The notes beneath the pieces were generated by a model. The model made no database searches. It saw only the letters and a list, made by a program, of their open reading frames with translations, and had not been told where the DNA came from. Shown piece after piece: positions 26,118-34,516 of a DNA stretch of 64,000 nt (positions are counted from its first letter, which is position 1; each line of letters starts with the position of its first letter). Position numbers and translations under genes: made by a program. Source of the stretch: Myxococcota bacterium (GTDB lineage Bacteria; Myxococcota_A; UBA9160; UBA4427); the NCBI GenBank assembly GCA_041389495.1, contig JAWKRT010000001.1, positions 558,001 to 622,000 of the forward strand, given 5' to 3'.

Positions 26118-27290
26118 TTGACCTCCGCGCCCATTCCGCCGCGCAAGGAGCTCTCGCCGCGCGCGCGGCTCGTGCTCGGCCTGCTCTTCTTCGCACTCGG
26201 CGGCGCGAGCCTGTGGCTCTACGGCGGGCGCGCCGAGCGCGAGCAGGTCGAGCTCCAGGGCGCGGCGATGGGCACGACGTGGTCGGTCAAGCTCGCCGAC
26301 CCGGGCCTCGACGCCGCCGCGCAGCGCGCGGCCGCGGACGCGATCGCCGAGCGGCTCGAGCGCGTCGATCGCCTCATGTCGACGTGGAAGCCCGACTCCG
26401 AGCTGTCGCGCTTCAACGCGCACGAAGGCACGGACTCGTTCGCGCTCTCGCCCGAGACGTACGCGGTGCTCGAGATCGCGCAGCGCGTCGCGGAGGAGTC
26501 GGGAGGCGCCTTCGACGTCACGGTCGGCCCGCTCGTCGACGCCTGGGGCTTCGGGAGCGAGGGCCGGCGCGAGCCGCCCGCCGGCCCCGTGCTGCGCGCG
26601 CTCCGCGAGCGCACCGGCTGGCGCAAGCTCGCGCTCGGGCCGCTCGGGCGCACCGTGCGCAAGAGCCGCCCCGACGTGCGCGTCGACCTCTCGGCCGTCG
26701 CGAAGGGCTATGCGGTCGACCTCGTCGCGCGCGGGCTCGAGGCCGCCGGGCGCGAGCGCTTCCTGGTCGAGGTCGGCGGCGAGCTGCGCGCGAGCGGGGA
26801 GCGCCCGGGTGGCGGCGCCTGGCGCGTCGCGATCGAGGCGCCCGACGCGCCGGCGGACGCGCGGCGCGTCCACCGCGTCGTCGAGCTGCGCGACGTCTCG
26901 ATGGCGACGTCGGGCGACTACCGCAACTACTACGAGCGCGACGGCCGGCGCCTCTCGCACACGATCGACCCGCGCACGGGCCACCCGATCGAGCACCGCC
27001 TCGCGTCGGTCTCCGTGATCCACCCCGAGGCCGCGTGGGCGGACGCGTGGGCGACCGCGCTCGACGTGCTCGGCCCCGAGGAGGGGTACTCTCTCGCCGC
27101 GTCGAAGGGCCTCCCCGCGTACTTCCTCGTGCGAGACGCCGCCCTGCCGTCCATGGACGGCGCGCCGAGCGGCGGGACGGGCGCGTCGGGCGAGGCGAGC
27201 TTCACTGTGCGCATGACGCGCGAGTTCGAGCCCTACCTCGCGCAGGACGCGCCGGCGCCCGCGCCGGCCGGGATCGGGAGCCGACCATGA
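26118..27290 (+). CDS. apbE: FAD:protein FMN transferase
   Basis: Transfers FMN from FAD to the SGAT threonines of NqrB and NqrC, using Mg2+. Length is 390 residues from a TTG start; a GTG near 26171 is an alternative. An N-terminal hydrophobic segment (residues 16-36) anchors or exports it, as expected for a periplasmic enzyme. Family motifs are GTTWSV, STWKPDSELSRFN, DLSAVAKGYAVD and SHTIDPRTGHP. It follows nqrF by 16 bases and overlaps nqrM by four (ATGA), so the maturation factors are made with the pump. Confidence 0.95.
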   Translation: MTSAPIPPRKELSPRARLVLGLLFFALGGASLWLYGGRAEREQVELQGAAMGTTWSVKLADPGLDAAAQRAAADAIAERLERVDRLMSTWKPDSELSRFNAHEGTDSFALSPETYAVLEIAQRVAEESGGAFDVTVGPLVDAWGFGSEGRREPPAGPVLRALRERTGWRKLALGPLGRTVRKSRPDVRVDLSAVAKGYAVDLVARGLEAAGRERFLVEVGGELRASGERPGGGAWRVAIEAPDAPADARRVHRVVELRDVSMATSGDYRNYYERDGRRLSHTIDPRTGHPIEHRLASVSVIHPEAAWADAWATALDVLGPEEGYSLAASKGLPAYFLVRDAALPSMDGAPSGGTGASGEASFTVRMTREFEPYLAQDAPAPAPAGIGSRP

Positions 27291-27466
27291 CCGTCGTCGT
27301 CGCCACCGCCGCCGTGTTCGGAATCGTCGTGCTCGCGATGTCGCTCGGCGCGATGGTGGGCGGCCGCCACCTGAAGGGCTCGTGCGGCGGCCGCCCCGAT
27401 GGCGCCTGCCCGTGCTCCGAGGCCGAGAAGCGCGCCTGCGCCGAGCGCGCGCGCGACGCGGCCTAG
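27287..27466 (+). CDS. nqrM: NqrM, Na+-NQR iron-centre maturation protein
   Basis: A 59-residue protein with one membrane helix (about 3-24) followed by GGRHLKGSCGG and further cysteines. The family (formerly DUF539) is needed to build the Cys4-iron site between NqrD and NqrE; its essential cysteine in Vibrio is Cys33, and here Cys33 sits in LKGSCGG, with Cys41, Cys43 and Cys51 after it. The ATG overlaps the apbE stop. It ends the operon and is followed by a hairpin. Confidence 0.93.
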   Translation: MTVVVATAAVFGIVVLAMSLGAMVGGRHLKGSCGGRPDGACPCSEAEKRACAERARDAA

Positions 27467-27467
27467 C

Positions 27468-27488
27468 AGGCCTCGGCAAGCCGGGCCT
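27468..27488. terminator. Hairpin between nqrM and the convergent CBS gene
   Basis: AGGCC and CGG pair with CCG and GGCCT around a CAAG loop, with one bulged T. It sits two bases after the nqrM stop in a 70-base convergent spacer. There is no U-tract, so it would need to act with Rho or as a roadblock. Confidence 0.45.
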
Positions 27489-27536
27489 CTCGATGCGGCC
27501 GCACCGCGCGGCGTGCCGCGCGCGTCGACCCCGGCG

Positions 27537-28064
27537 CTAGGGCGCGCGCCGCGGCCCGACGTCGCCCGCCGGCTCGCGATAGTCGGGGTAGCGCCGCCGC
27601 CGCGCGCGCCGCGCTCCGAGCTCCTCCATCGCGCGCAGCACGTCGCGTCGGCTCAGCTGCCCGAGCAGACGGTCGTCTTCCATCACGGGCAGGCGGCGCA
27701 GCGAGCGCGTCAGGAAGACGTGGGCGAGCGAGTAGATGTCCTCCTGCGGCCCGACCGACGTGAAACGCGTGCTCATGTAGTCGGCGACGACGCCCTCCTC
27801 GCGATGGTCGTCCGCATAGAACTCGCCCGACGCGAGGATGCGCAGGCAGTCGAGCTCCGAGCAGATGCCGACGATGCGGCCGTCGGCGTCGACGACGGGC
27901 GCGCCCGAGATCTCGTGCTTGAGGAGCGTCCGGACGGCGTCGAAGATCGGCATCTCCGGCGTCAGCGTGACGAGCGTGCGGCGCATGATGTCGGCCGCCG
28001 TGGGCACGCGCGGGGCGTGGCTCGGGTGCGCGTGCGGGACGTGGGTCGCGTGGGTTGCGCTCAT
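27537..28064 (-). CDS. Paired CBS-domain protein
   Basis: A 175-residue cytoplasmic protein made of two CBS domains (about residues 24-80 and 92-150): TAADIMRRTLVTLTPEM, ISGAPVVDADGRIVGICSE, then VADYMSTRFTSVG and RRLPVMEDDRLLGQLSRRDVL. CBS pairs sense adenine nucleotides or act as regulators of partner enzymes and channels. A His-rich stretch (HATHVPHAHPSHAP) precedes the first domain and might bind metal. The ATG follows GGAGGAA. No linked target is evident. Confidence 0.88.
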   Translation of the reverse strand: MSATHATHVPHAHPSHAPRVPTAADIMRRTLVTLTPEMPIFDAVRTLLKHEISGAPVVDADGRIVGICSELDCLRILASGEFYADDHREEGVVADYMSTRFTSVGPQEDIYSLAHVFLTRSLRRLPVMEDDRLLGQLSRRDVLRAMEELGARRARRRRYPDYREPAGDVGPRRAP

Positions 28065-28276
28065 GGCGTTCCTCCGTCGGCGACCGCGAGGGTCGGGCCC
28101 GGCAGAGGCGCCGGGACGGGCCCGCGCGCAGTCGGCGACTCCGGCAACCTACTACGGATCGCGAGCCGATGATAGGTCGCTTCGTTAGGTGCCCGCGGGG
28201 CGGCGCGCGCGGCGCGAGATCGCGTGTCTGGCGCCGGAGCTGCGCACGCGGCGCCGCCGCGCGAGGCGAGCGGCGG

Positions 28277-28738
<462 letters not shown>

Positions 28739-28844
28739 GGGAAGGCTCCTCCGTCGCGCGCGGCTATGCTCGGCGCGTGCCGCATCGTGACACAGGGCGC
28801 GCCGCGCGGAGCGCGCGCGTGACGCGCGCGACGCCCCGCGCCGC

Positions 28845-30254
28845 ATGAGCCTGCGCGACCGGGTCGTCGGCGCGCTCGCACACGCGGTGCTCCGCGTCTT
28901 CTTCCGTCGCGTCGAGGTCGTGGGCGGCGAGCACGTGCCGCCGCGCGGGCCGGTCGTCTTCGTCGGCAACCACGGCAACGCGCTCGTCGATCCGTTCGCG
29001 GCGATCGCCTTCCTGCCGCGCGTGCCGCGCTTCCTCGCCAAGTCGACGCTCTGGCGCAACCCCGCCGTCCGGCCGCTGCTCGCGCTCGCGGGCTCGATCC
29101 CCGTCTACCGCGCGCAGGACGGCACGGACACGAGCCGCAACGAGGCGACCTTCGCGCGCTGCTTCGAGGTGCTCGAGCAGGGCGGCGCGATCGCGCTCTT
29201 TCCGGAGGGCATCAGCCACGACGAGCCGGCGCTCCAGCCGCTCAAGACGGGCGCCGCGCGCATCGCGCTCGGCGCCGCGCGCCGGCCGCGCTCGCGCGCG
29301 GTCGCCGTCGTCCCCGTCGGGCTCACCTTCGAGGACAAGCCGCGCTTCCGCTCGCGCGTGCTCGTGCGCGTCGGGCCGCCGATCGACCTCGCGCCCTTCG
29401 TCGCGCGCGCGGACGCCGACGAGCGCGACGCCGTCCGCGCGCTCACGGACGCGATTCGCGAGGCCCTCGCCGGCGTCGTGCTCGAGTACGCCTCGTGGGA
29501 CGACGCGCGGCTCGTCGACGCGGCGGTCGACGTCTTCGCGCGCACGAGCGACGCGGCCGCGATGCCGGGGCGCGGCGGGCTCGGCGAGCGCTTCTCGCTG
29601 CGGCAGCGCTTCGGCGCGGCCTACGAGCGGCTGCGCGCCCGCGAGCCCGCGCGCGTCGACGCCGTGCGCGCGGAGGTCGAGCGCTATCTCGCGCGGCTCG
29701 AGCGGCTCGGCGTGCGCGACGACCAGCTGATGGCGCGCTACCCGCGCCGCGAGGTGCTCCGCTACCTGCGCGGGCGCGTGCCGTGGCTACCGCTGTGGCT
29801 GCCCGTCGCCGGGATCGGCCTCGTGCTCAACTACGTGCCCTACCGCGCGGCCGGCCTCGTCGCGAACCTCGTGCGCGACACGCCCGACCAGCCGGCGACC
29901 TTCAAGCTGCTCGGCGGCTTCTTCCTGTTCCCGGTCGCGTGGGGCGCGCTCGCGTGGTGGGCGTCGCGCTTCGGCGCGGCCGCCGCGCTCTACGCCTTCG
30001 CGCTCGCGCCCGCGACCGGCTGGGCCGCGCTGCTCTTCCACGAGCGCACGGAGAGCCTCGGGCGCGAGGTGCGCGCGTTCCTGATGCTGCGCGTGCGCGC
30101 CGACGAGGCGCGACGGCTGCGCGCGATGCGGGCCGGGATCGAGCGCGACATCGCGCAGCTCGGCGTGCTCGACCACGAGGCCGGGCTCGCGGGCGCGGCG
30201 GGCGGAGCCGGCGCGGGGGCGCCCGCGGCGACCGAGGAGGCCGGCCGAGCCTGA
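28845..30254 (+). CDS. PlsC-like 1-acylglycerol-3-phosphate acyltransferase with C-terminal membrane part
   Basis: A 469-residue acyltransferase. The catalytic motif is NHGNALVD, that is His43-x5-Asp49, the spacing found in GPAT/DHAPAT-like members rather than the usual H-x4-D; IALFPEG is at residues 116-122. Residues 1 to about 230 form the catalytic domain. The rest includes a helical linker and about four hydrophobic helices (roughly 310-390), longer than typical PlsC (about 240). It probably acylates a glycerophosphate-type lipid precursor at the inner membrane. The ATG has no clear ribosome site. Confidence 0.85.
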   Translation: MSLRDRVVGALAHAVLRVFFRRVEVVGGEHVPPRGPVVFVGNHGNALVDPFAAIAFLPRVPRFLAKSTLWRNPAVRPLLALAGSIPVYRAQDGTDTSRNEATFARCFEVLEQGGAIALFPEGISHDEPALQPLKTGAARIALGAARRPRSRAVAVVPVGLTFEDKPRFRSRVLVRVGPPIDLAPFVARADADERDAVRALTDAIREALAGVVLEYASWDDARLVDAAVDVFARTSDAAAMPGRGGLGERFSLRQRFGAAYERLRAREPARVDAVRAEVERYLARLERLGVRDDQLMARYPRREVLRYLRGRVPWLPLWLPVAGIGLVLNYVPYRAAGLVANLVRDTPDQPATFKLLGGFFLFPVAWGALAWWASRFGAAAALYAFALAPATGWAALLFHERTESLGREVRAFLMLRVRADEARRLRAMRAGIERDIAQLGVLDHEAGLAGAAGGAGAGAPAATEEAGRA

Positions 30255-30363
30255 CGCGCCGCACCGCCCGCGCGGGCGCGCGCTTCGGTGGTACGCTGCG
30301 GCGCGTGCGGAACGAGCGATCCGCGCGCGCCGAGCGCGACGAGCGCGACGACAGGAGGACGCC

Positions 30364-31014
30364 ATGACCGAAGCGAGCACGCCGTACGGCGCTCCCGGGG
30401 CCGAGGCTCCGGCGGGCCCGACCCCCGCGAGCGAGGCGCCCGCGCCGCCCGCGCTGTGGATCCCCGCGCTGCGCGACACCGCCGTCGTCGCCGCCGCGCT
30501 CTCGCTCTTCGCCGCCGCGGACGCGTGGTACGGCCTCACGGGACTGCGGCTCGCGGCCGTCGTCTCCGTCGTCGACGGCGTGCTCGTCGGCGCGCTCGTG
30601 ACGGCGCTGATCCACGAGTGGGGCCACTACGCGGGCGCGCGCTGGGCGGGCGCGATCGCGCCGCTCGGCAAGCCCTCGTCGCTCCCGCTCTTCGTGTTCG
30701 ACATGGAGAAGAACGAGCCGAGCCAGTTCCAGGCGATGAGCGTCGGCGGCAACCTCGCGCACTGGCTCGTGTTCGCGCTGCTCTTCGCGGCGCTCCCGCT
30801 CGCCACGCCCGGGCAGGTCGCGATCGTCGCGGCGTCGTTCGGGTTCGCCGTGTTCGCGAGCCAGGTCGAGTTCCCGGTGATCCGCCGCGTGGCGGACGGC
30901 ATGAAGCCGCTCGAGTCGCTCGCGCGGATCGCCGTGCCGGATCTCAAGACGAGTCTCGGACGCAAGGCGCTCGCGGGCGCGGGCGCGGGGCTCGTCCTCT
31001 CGCTGTTCCTGTAG
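30364..31014 (+). CDS. Small integral membrane protein with HEWGH zinc-peptidase motif
   Basis: A 216-residue protein: an Ala/Pro-rich N-terminus of about 30 residues, then about five hydrophobic segments. The second segment contains ALIHEWGHYAGA, an HExxH motif with His84, Glu85 and His88 embedded in the membrane, as in site-2/M50 proteases. A later FPVIRRVADG could hold the third ligand region, but no M50 NPDG box is seen. It may be an intramembrane protease or a degenerate relative. An AGGAGG lies directly upstream of the ATG. Confidence 0.65.
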   Translation: MTEASTPYGAPGAEAPAGPTPASEAPAPPALWIPALRDTAVVAAALSLFAAADAWYGLTGLRLAAVVSVVDGVLVGALVTALIHEWGHYAGARWAGAIAPLGKPSSLPLFVFDMEKNEPSQFQAMSVGGNLAHWLVFALLFAALPLATPGQVAIVAASFGFAVFASQVEFPVIRRVADGMKPLESLARIAVPDLKTSLGRKALAGAGAGLVLSLFL

Positions 31015-31044
31015 ACGCCCGCGCCGCGTCCGCGCGCTGCTCGC

Positions 31045-32181
31045 CTAGCGAGCGTGCCGGAAGGCCTTGCGCACCTCGTCGACGAACGTGGCCGGCTGCT
31101 CGAAGGCCGCGAAGTGGCCGCCCTTCGCGAGCTCGTTGAAGTAGGCGAGCTTCTCGAAGCGCTTCTCCGCCCAGCGGCGCGAGGTGCGGAAGATCTCCTT
31201 CGGGAAGATGCTGCACGAGACCGGCACGCGGACCGTGTCCATCGGCGGCTGTCGGAAGCTCTCCCAGTAGAGGCGCGCCGACGACGCGCCCGTCGCCGGC
31301 AGCCAGTAGAGCATCACGTTGTCGAGGAGCTCGTCGCGCGTGAGCACGTTCTCCGGGTGGCCGTCGCAGTCCGTCCAGCTCCAGAACTTCTCGAGGATCC
31401 AGCCCGCCTGCGCGGCCGGCGAGTCGACGAGCCCGTAGCCGACGGTCTGCGGGCGCGTGCTCTGCTGCTTCGAGTAGCCCGAGTCCCACTCCATGTACTC
31501 GGACATGCCGGCGATCGCGGACTGCTCCTGCGGCGTCAGGTCGCCCATCGTCTCGGGGTCGGGCGGCGCGATCGGCATGTTGAGGTGGATGCCCGCGCAG
31601 TGCTCGGGATCCTGGGCGCCGATGCAGGTCGTCACCATCGCGCCCCAGTCGCCGCCCTGCGCGACGTAGCGCTCGTAGCCGAGCCCTCGCATCAGCTCGC
31701 CCCAGGCGTCGGCGATCTTCTGCACGCCCCAGCCCGTGGCCGAGGGCTTGTCGGAGAAGCCGTAGCCCGGGAGCGACGGACAGACGACGTGGAACGCGTC
31801 GTCCGGGTCGCCGCCGTGCGCGCGCGGGTTGCGCAGCGGCTCGATCACCTTCTGGAACTCGACGATCGAGCCGGGCCAGCCGTGCGTCACGACGAGCGGC
31901 AGCGCGTTCGGCTCGGGCGAGCGCGCGTGCACGAAGTGGATGTCGAGCCCCTGCACGGGAACGCGGAACTGATCGAACGCGTTGAGTCGCGCCTCGCGCG
32001 CGCGCCAGTCGTACCCGTCGGCCCAGTACGCGCACACCTCGCGGAGGTAGGCGAGCGGGATGCCCTGCGACCAGTCGTCGACGCACTCCTTCTCGGGCCA
32101 GCGCGTCGCGCGCAGACGCCGGCGGAGGTCGTCGAGCGCCTCGTCGGAGGCGTGGATGCGGAAGGGCTTCGGGGTCGGCAT
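31045..32181 (-). CDS. Epoxide hydrolase (EHN-domain alpha/beta hydrolase)
   Basis: Opens epoxides to diols through a covalent ester. The 378-residue length fits microsomal-type bacterial enzymes. The N-terminal EHN domain (about 1-110) leads into HGWPGS at 100-105 (oxyanion region), nucleophile Asp178 in GGDWGAM, and catalytic His356 in KGGHFAAFEQP. It is encoded alone on the minus strand, about 30 bases from the convergent membrane-protein gene. The substrate is unknown but likely hydrophobic. Confidence 0.93.
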   Translation of the reverse strand: MPTPKPFRIHASDEALDDLRRRLRATRWPEKECVDDWSQGIPLAYLREVCAYWADGYDWRAREARLNAFDQFRVPVQGLDIHFVHARSPEPNALPLVVTHGWPGSIVEFQKVIEPLRNPRAHGGDPDDAFHVVCPSLPGYGFSDKPSATGWGVQKIADAWGELMRGLGYERYVAQGGDWGAMVTTCIGAQDPEHCAGIHLNMPIAPPDPETMGDLTPQEQSAIAGMSEYMEWDSGYSKQQSTRPQTVGYGLVDSPAAQAGWILEKFWSWTDCDGHPENVLTRDELLDNVMLYWLPATGASSARLYWESFRQPPMDTVRVPVSCSIFPKEIFRTSRRWAEKRFEKLAYFNELAKGGHFAAFEQPATFVDEVRKAFRHAR

Positions 32182-32245
32182 GCGATGGGGCTCCCGGGGC
32201 GCGCTCGGCCATTCGAGCGCGGCGATCCTAGGGCCCGCGCGCGCG

Positions 32246-32980
32246 CTAGATCAAGTAGCCGCCCGAGACCTTGACGTTGGTCCCCGTCACGTAGGCCGCG
32301 GCCTCGCTCGCGAGGAAGAGGACGGCGGCGGCGAGGTCGTCGGTGGTGCCGTAGCGGCCGGCCGGGATGCGCTCGAGCGGAGGCTTCACCTGCGAGTTCT
32401 CGAGCGTTCCGGGCGACACGGCGTTGACGGTGATGCCGTGCGGCGCCTCCGTCTGCGCGAGCGTCTGCGTCAGCACGAGCGAGCCGGTCTTCCCGATCTT
32501 GTAGGGCGTCGCGAGCGGCGTCGCGCGCAGGCGGTCGGCGTCGGCGTCGAGCACGTTGACGATGCGGCCGTAGCCCTGCCCGCGCATGTGCGGGAGCGCG
32601 GCGCGGCAGGTGTGCCACGTCGCATCGAGCGTGCCGGCGAGCGACGCGCGCCACTCGTCGACCTCGATCTCGTCGATCCGCTTCCAGACGATGACGCCGA
32701 CGTTGTTGACGAGCACGTCGAGACGGCCGAGGTCCTTCGCGGCGAGGTCGACGGCGCGCGCGGCGTCGGCGGCGTCGGTCAGGTCGGCGCGCACGGGCAC
32801 GCTCGCGCGGCCGAGCCCGCGGATCTCGGCGACCACCTCGGCGGCCTCGCGCTCGCTCGTGTGGAAGTGGACGGCGACGTCGGCGCCCGCGCGCGCGAGC
32901 GCGAGCGCGAGGGCGCGACCGGTCCGGCGCGCGGCGCCCGTCACGAGGGCCGTGCGCCCTTCGAGGGGAAGCTCGGTCAC
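32246..32980 (-). CDS. Pteridine-reductase-like short-chain dehydrogenase (FolM/PTR1 type)
   Basis: A 244-residue NAD(P)H-dependent SDR. The cofactor loop is TGAARRTG (14-21), which has the extra arginine typical of pteridine reductases. The catalytic set is Asp147, Tyr160 and Lys164: the usual Ser is replaced by Asp exactly 13 residues before Tyr, as in trypanosomatid PTR1 (Asp181-Tyr194-Lys198). Such enzymes reduce dihydropterins or dihydrofolate. The GTG start overlaps the stop of the DHPS-like gene (GTGA) and GGAGG precedes it. With a PTPS-type gene divergent nearby, a pterin substrate is strongly suggested. Confidence 0.78.
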   Translation of the reverse strand: MTELPLEGRTALVTGAARRTGRALALALARAGADVAVHFHTSEREAAEVVAEIRGLGRASVPVRADLTDAADAARAVDLAAKDLGRLDVLVNNVGVIVWKRIDEIEVDEWRASLAGTLDATWHTCRAALPHMRGQGYGRIVNVLDADADRLRATPLATPYKIGKTGSLVLTQTLAQTEAPHGITVNAVSPGTLENSQVKPPLERIPAGRYGTTDDLAAAVLFLASEAAAYVTGTNVKVSGGYLI

Positions 32981-33840
32981 GGGCCGTCCTCCGTCGCGAG
33001 CCCCGTCGTCGTCCCGTCCGTGCGCGGCGCCGCCGGGCCTCCCCGGCCGAGCTCGGACTCGCGCGCCGCGGCGAGCAGCTTGCGGATCGTCTCGGGCTCG
33101 TGCGTGCGCACGTACTCGGGCCGCGCGTGCAGCACCGCGGAGGCCATCATGATGCGCGCCAGCCGCTCGGGCTTGCGCGCCGCATAGTAGAGCAGCGGGC
33201 AGCCGAGCCCGCGCAGCCGCTCCGTGTTCCAGACGACGTCGAGCTGCAGATGGATCTTGGTCTCGTCCTCGGTATCGGGGTGGAGGATGCCGAGGTTCGG
33301 GTCGACGATCACGCGCTCGACGCCCGCGTCGCGCGCGCGCGCGACGCGCGGGCCGAGGTGCGCGACGATCGCGTCGATGCGGTACGGAACGCGCGCCGCG
33401 CTGCGCATGCGGTACGCATCACCGTAGGGCATGTACGTGAGCGCGAGCGCGGCGCCGGCGCGCCGTGCGGCCGCGAGCAGCGCGGCGCTCGCCTCGCCGC
33501 CGGTGAAGTTGACCATCGAAGCGCCGCGCTCGATGGCCGCGCACCCGGTCGCGGACGACCACGTGTCGACGGAGACGCGGAAGCCTTCGCCGACGAGCGC
33601 CTCGAGCGCGGGCCACAGCCGCCGCTGCTCCTCGTCGTCGTCGACGAGCGGCGCATCGGGCGTGATGGAGCGCCCGCCGAGGTCGACGACGGCGACGCCC
33701 GCGTCGCGCAGCCGGCGCGCCCGCGCGACCACCTCGTCGCGCGAGCGCGCGATCGAGCCCGTCACCATCGACTCGGGCGAGACGTTGACGACGCCGAGCA
33801 GCGTCGGCGCGTAGGCGTCGGGCGGGGGCTGGGCGGACAT
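32977..33840 (-). CDS. Dihydropteroate-synthase-like pterin-binding protein
   Basis: A 287-residue TIM-barrel protein with DHPS landmarks in diverged form: LLGVVNVSPESMV (for GVLNVTPDSF), VVDLGGRSITPDA (for DIGGESTRPG), RVSVDTWSS, VNFTGGEA, VIVDPNLGI, YYAARK (for SRK) and a late YVRTHEPETI. Canonical DHPS joins hydroxymethyl-dihydropterin pyrophosphate to p-aminobenzoate. The diverged loops mean it may use another arylamine or be a corrinoid/pterin-binding methyltransferase. It is the first gene of a two-gene minus-strand operon with the pteridine-reductase-like SDR. The ATG has no ribosome site and a TACCCT box nine bases before it. Confidence 0.75.
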   Translation of the reverse strand: MSAQPPPDAYAPTLLGVVNVSPESMVTGSIARSRDEVVARARRLRDAGVAVVDLGGRSITPDAPLVDDDEEQRRLWPALEALVGEGFRVSVDTWSSATGCAAIERGASMVNFTGGEASAALLAAARRAGAALALTYMPYGDAYRMRSAARVPYRIDAIVAHLGPRVARARDAGVERVIVDPNLGILHPDTEDETKIHLQLDVVWNTERLRGLGCPLLYYAARKPERLARIMMASAVLHARPEYVRTHEPETIRKLLAAARESELGRGGPAAPRTDGTTTGLATEDGP

Positions 33841-33849
33841 CCGCCGCGC

Positions 33850-33855
33850 AGGGTA
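33850..33855 (-). promoter_or_regulatory. -10-like box TACCCT, predicted leaderless start
   Basis: On the minus strand TACCCT ends nine bases before the ATG at 33840, and the gap GCGCGGCGG has no ribosome-binding match. It lies in the 133-base divergent spacer to the PTPS-like gene. Confidence 0.4.
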
Positions 33856-33973
33856 GTGCGCGGCGCCGCGCTCGCCCGCTTCGCCTCGGGCGGCCGCGCG
33901 GCTACTCTCGCGGCGCGCGCCGCGCTCGCGTGCGCGCGCCTGCGCAGAAGACGCGTCGAGGAGAGCCGCCCCG

Positions 33974-34516
33974 ATGTCCGACCGCACCGACGACCCGGCG
34001 CGCCGCGCGCCCGCGGGCCTGCGCGAGAGCTGGGCGATCGACATGGACAAGGAGTACTTCAAGTTCTCCTGCGCCCACTTCCTGATCTTTCCGGACGGGT
34101 CGAAGGAACGCCTGCACGGCCACAACTACCACGTCGAGGTCGAGATCCAGGGCGACCTCACCGACCGCGGCCTCGTGATCGACTTCATCGAGGTGAAGCC
34201 CGTGATCCGCGAGCTGTGCGACGAGCTCGACGAGCATTGGGTCGTGCCCGGCGAGCACCCGGAGCTGCGCGTGGAGCGGCGCGACGACGGCCACACCGAG
34301 GTCGTCTACCGCGCCGCGCGCTACCTCGCGCCGAGCGACGAGGTCGTGATCCTGCCCTTCAACAACACGTCGGCCGAGAACTTCGCGTCGTGGATCGGGC
34401 GCGAGCTCGTGCGGCGCCTCACCGAGCGCTTCGGCGCGACGCAGGTGCGAAGGCTGCGCGTCGCCGTGTCGGAGACGCCGGGGCAGCGCGGCGTCTACTT
34501 CGCGACCCAGGCCTAG
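33974..34516 (+). CDS. 6-pyruvoyl-tetrahydropterin synthase homologue, PTPS-III type
   Basis: A 180-residue member of COG0720. Zinc ligands are His35 (SCAHFL) and His48/His50 (LHGHNY). The QueD catalytic cysteine (C-x3-HGH) is absent: Lys44 occupies its place, and Glu45-Arg-Leu-His48-Gly-His50 gives the E-x2-HGH pattern described for PTPS-III. PTPS-III enzymes replace dihydroneopterin aldolase (FolB) in folate synthesis. It is divergent from a DHPS-like and a pteridine-reductase-like gene, which fits a folate/pterin role rather than queuosine. GAGGAGAG precedes the ATG. The last stop base pair set CTAG is shared with the convergent amidohydrolase gene. Confidence 0.82.
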   Translation: MSDRTDDPARRAPAGLRESWAIDMDKEYFKFSCAHFLIFPDGSKERLHGHNYHVEVEIQGDLTDRGLVIDFIEVKPVIRELCDELDEHWVVPGEHPELRVERRDDGHTEVVYRAARYLAPSDEVVILPFNNTSAENFASWIGRELVRRLTERFGATQVRRLRVAVSETPGQRGVYFATQA

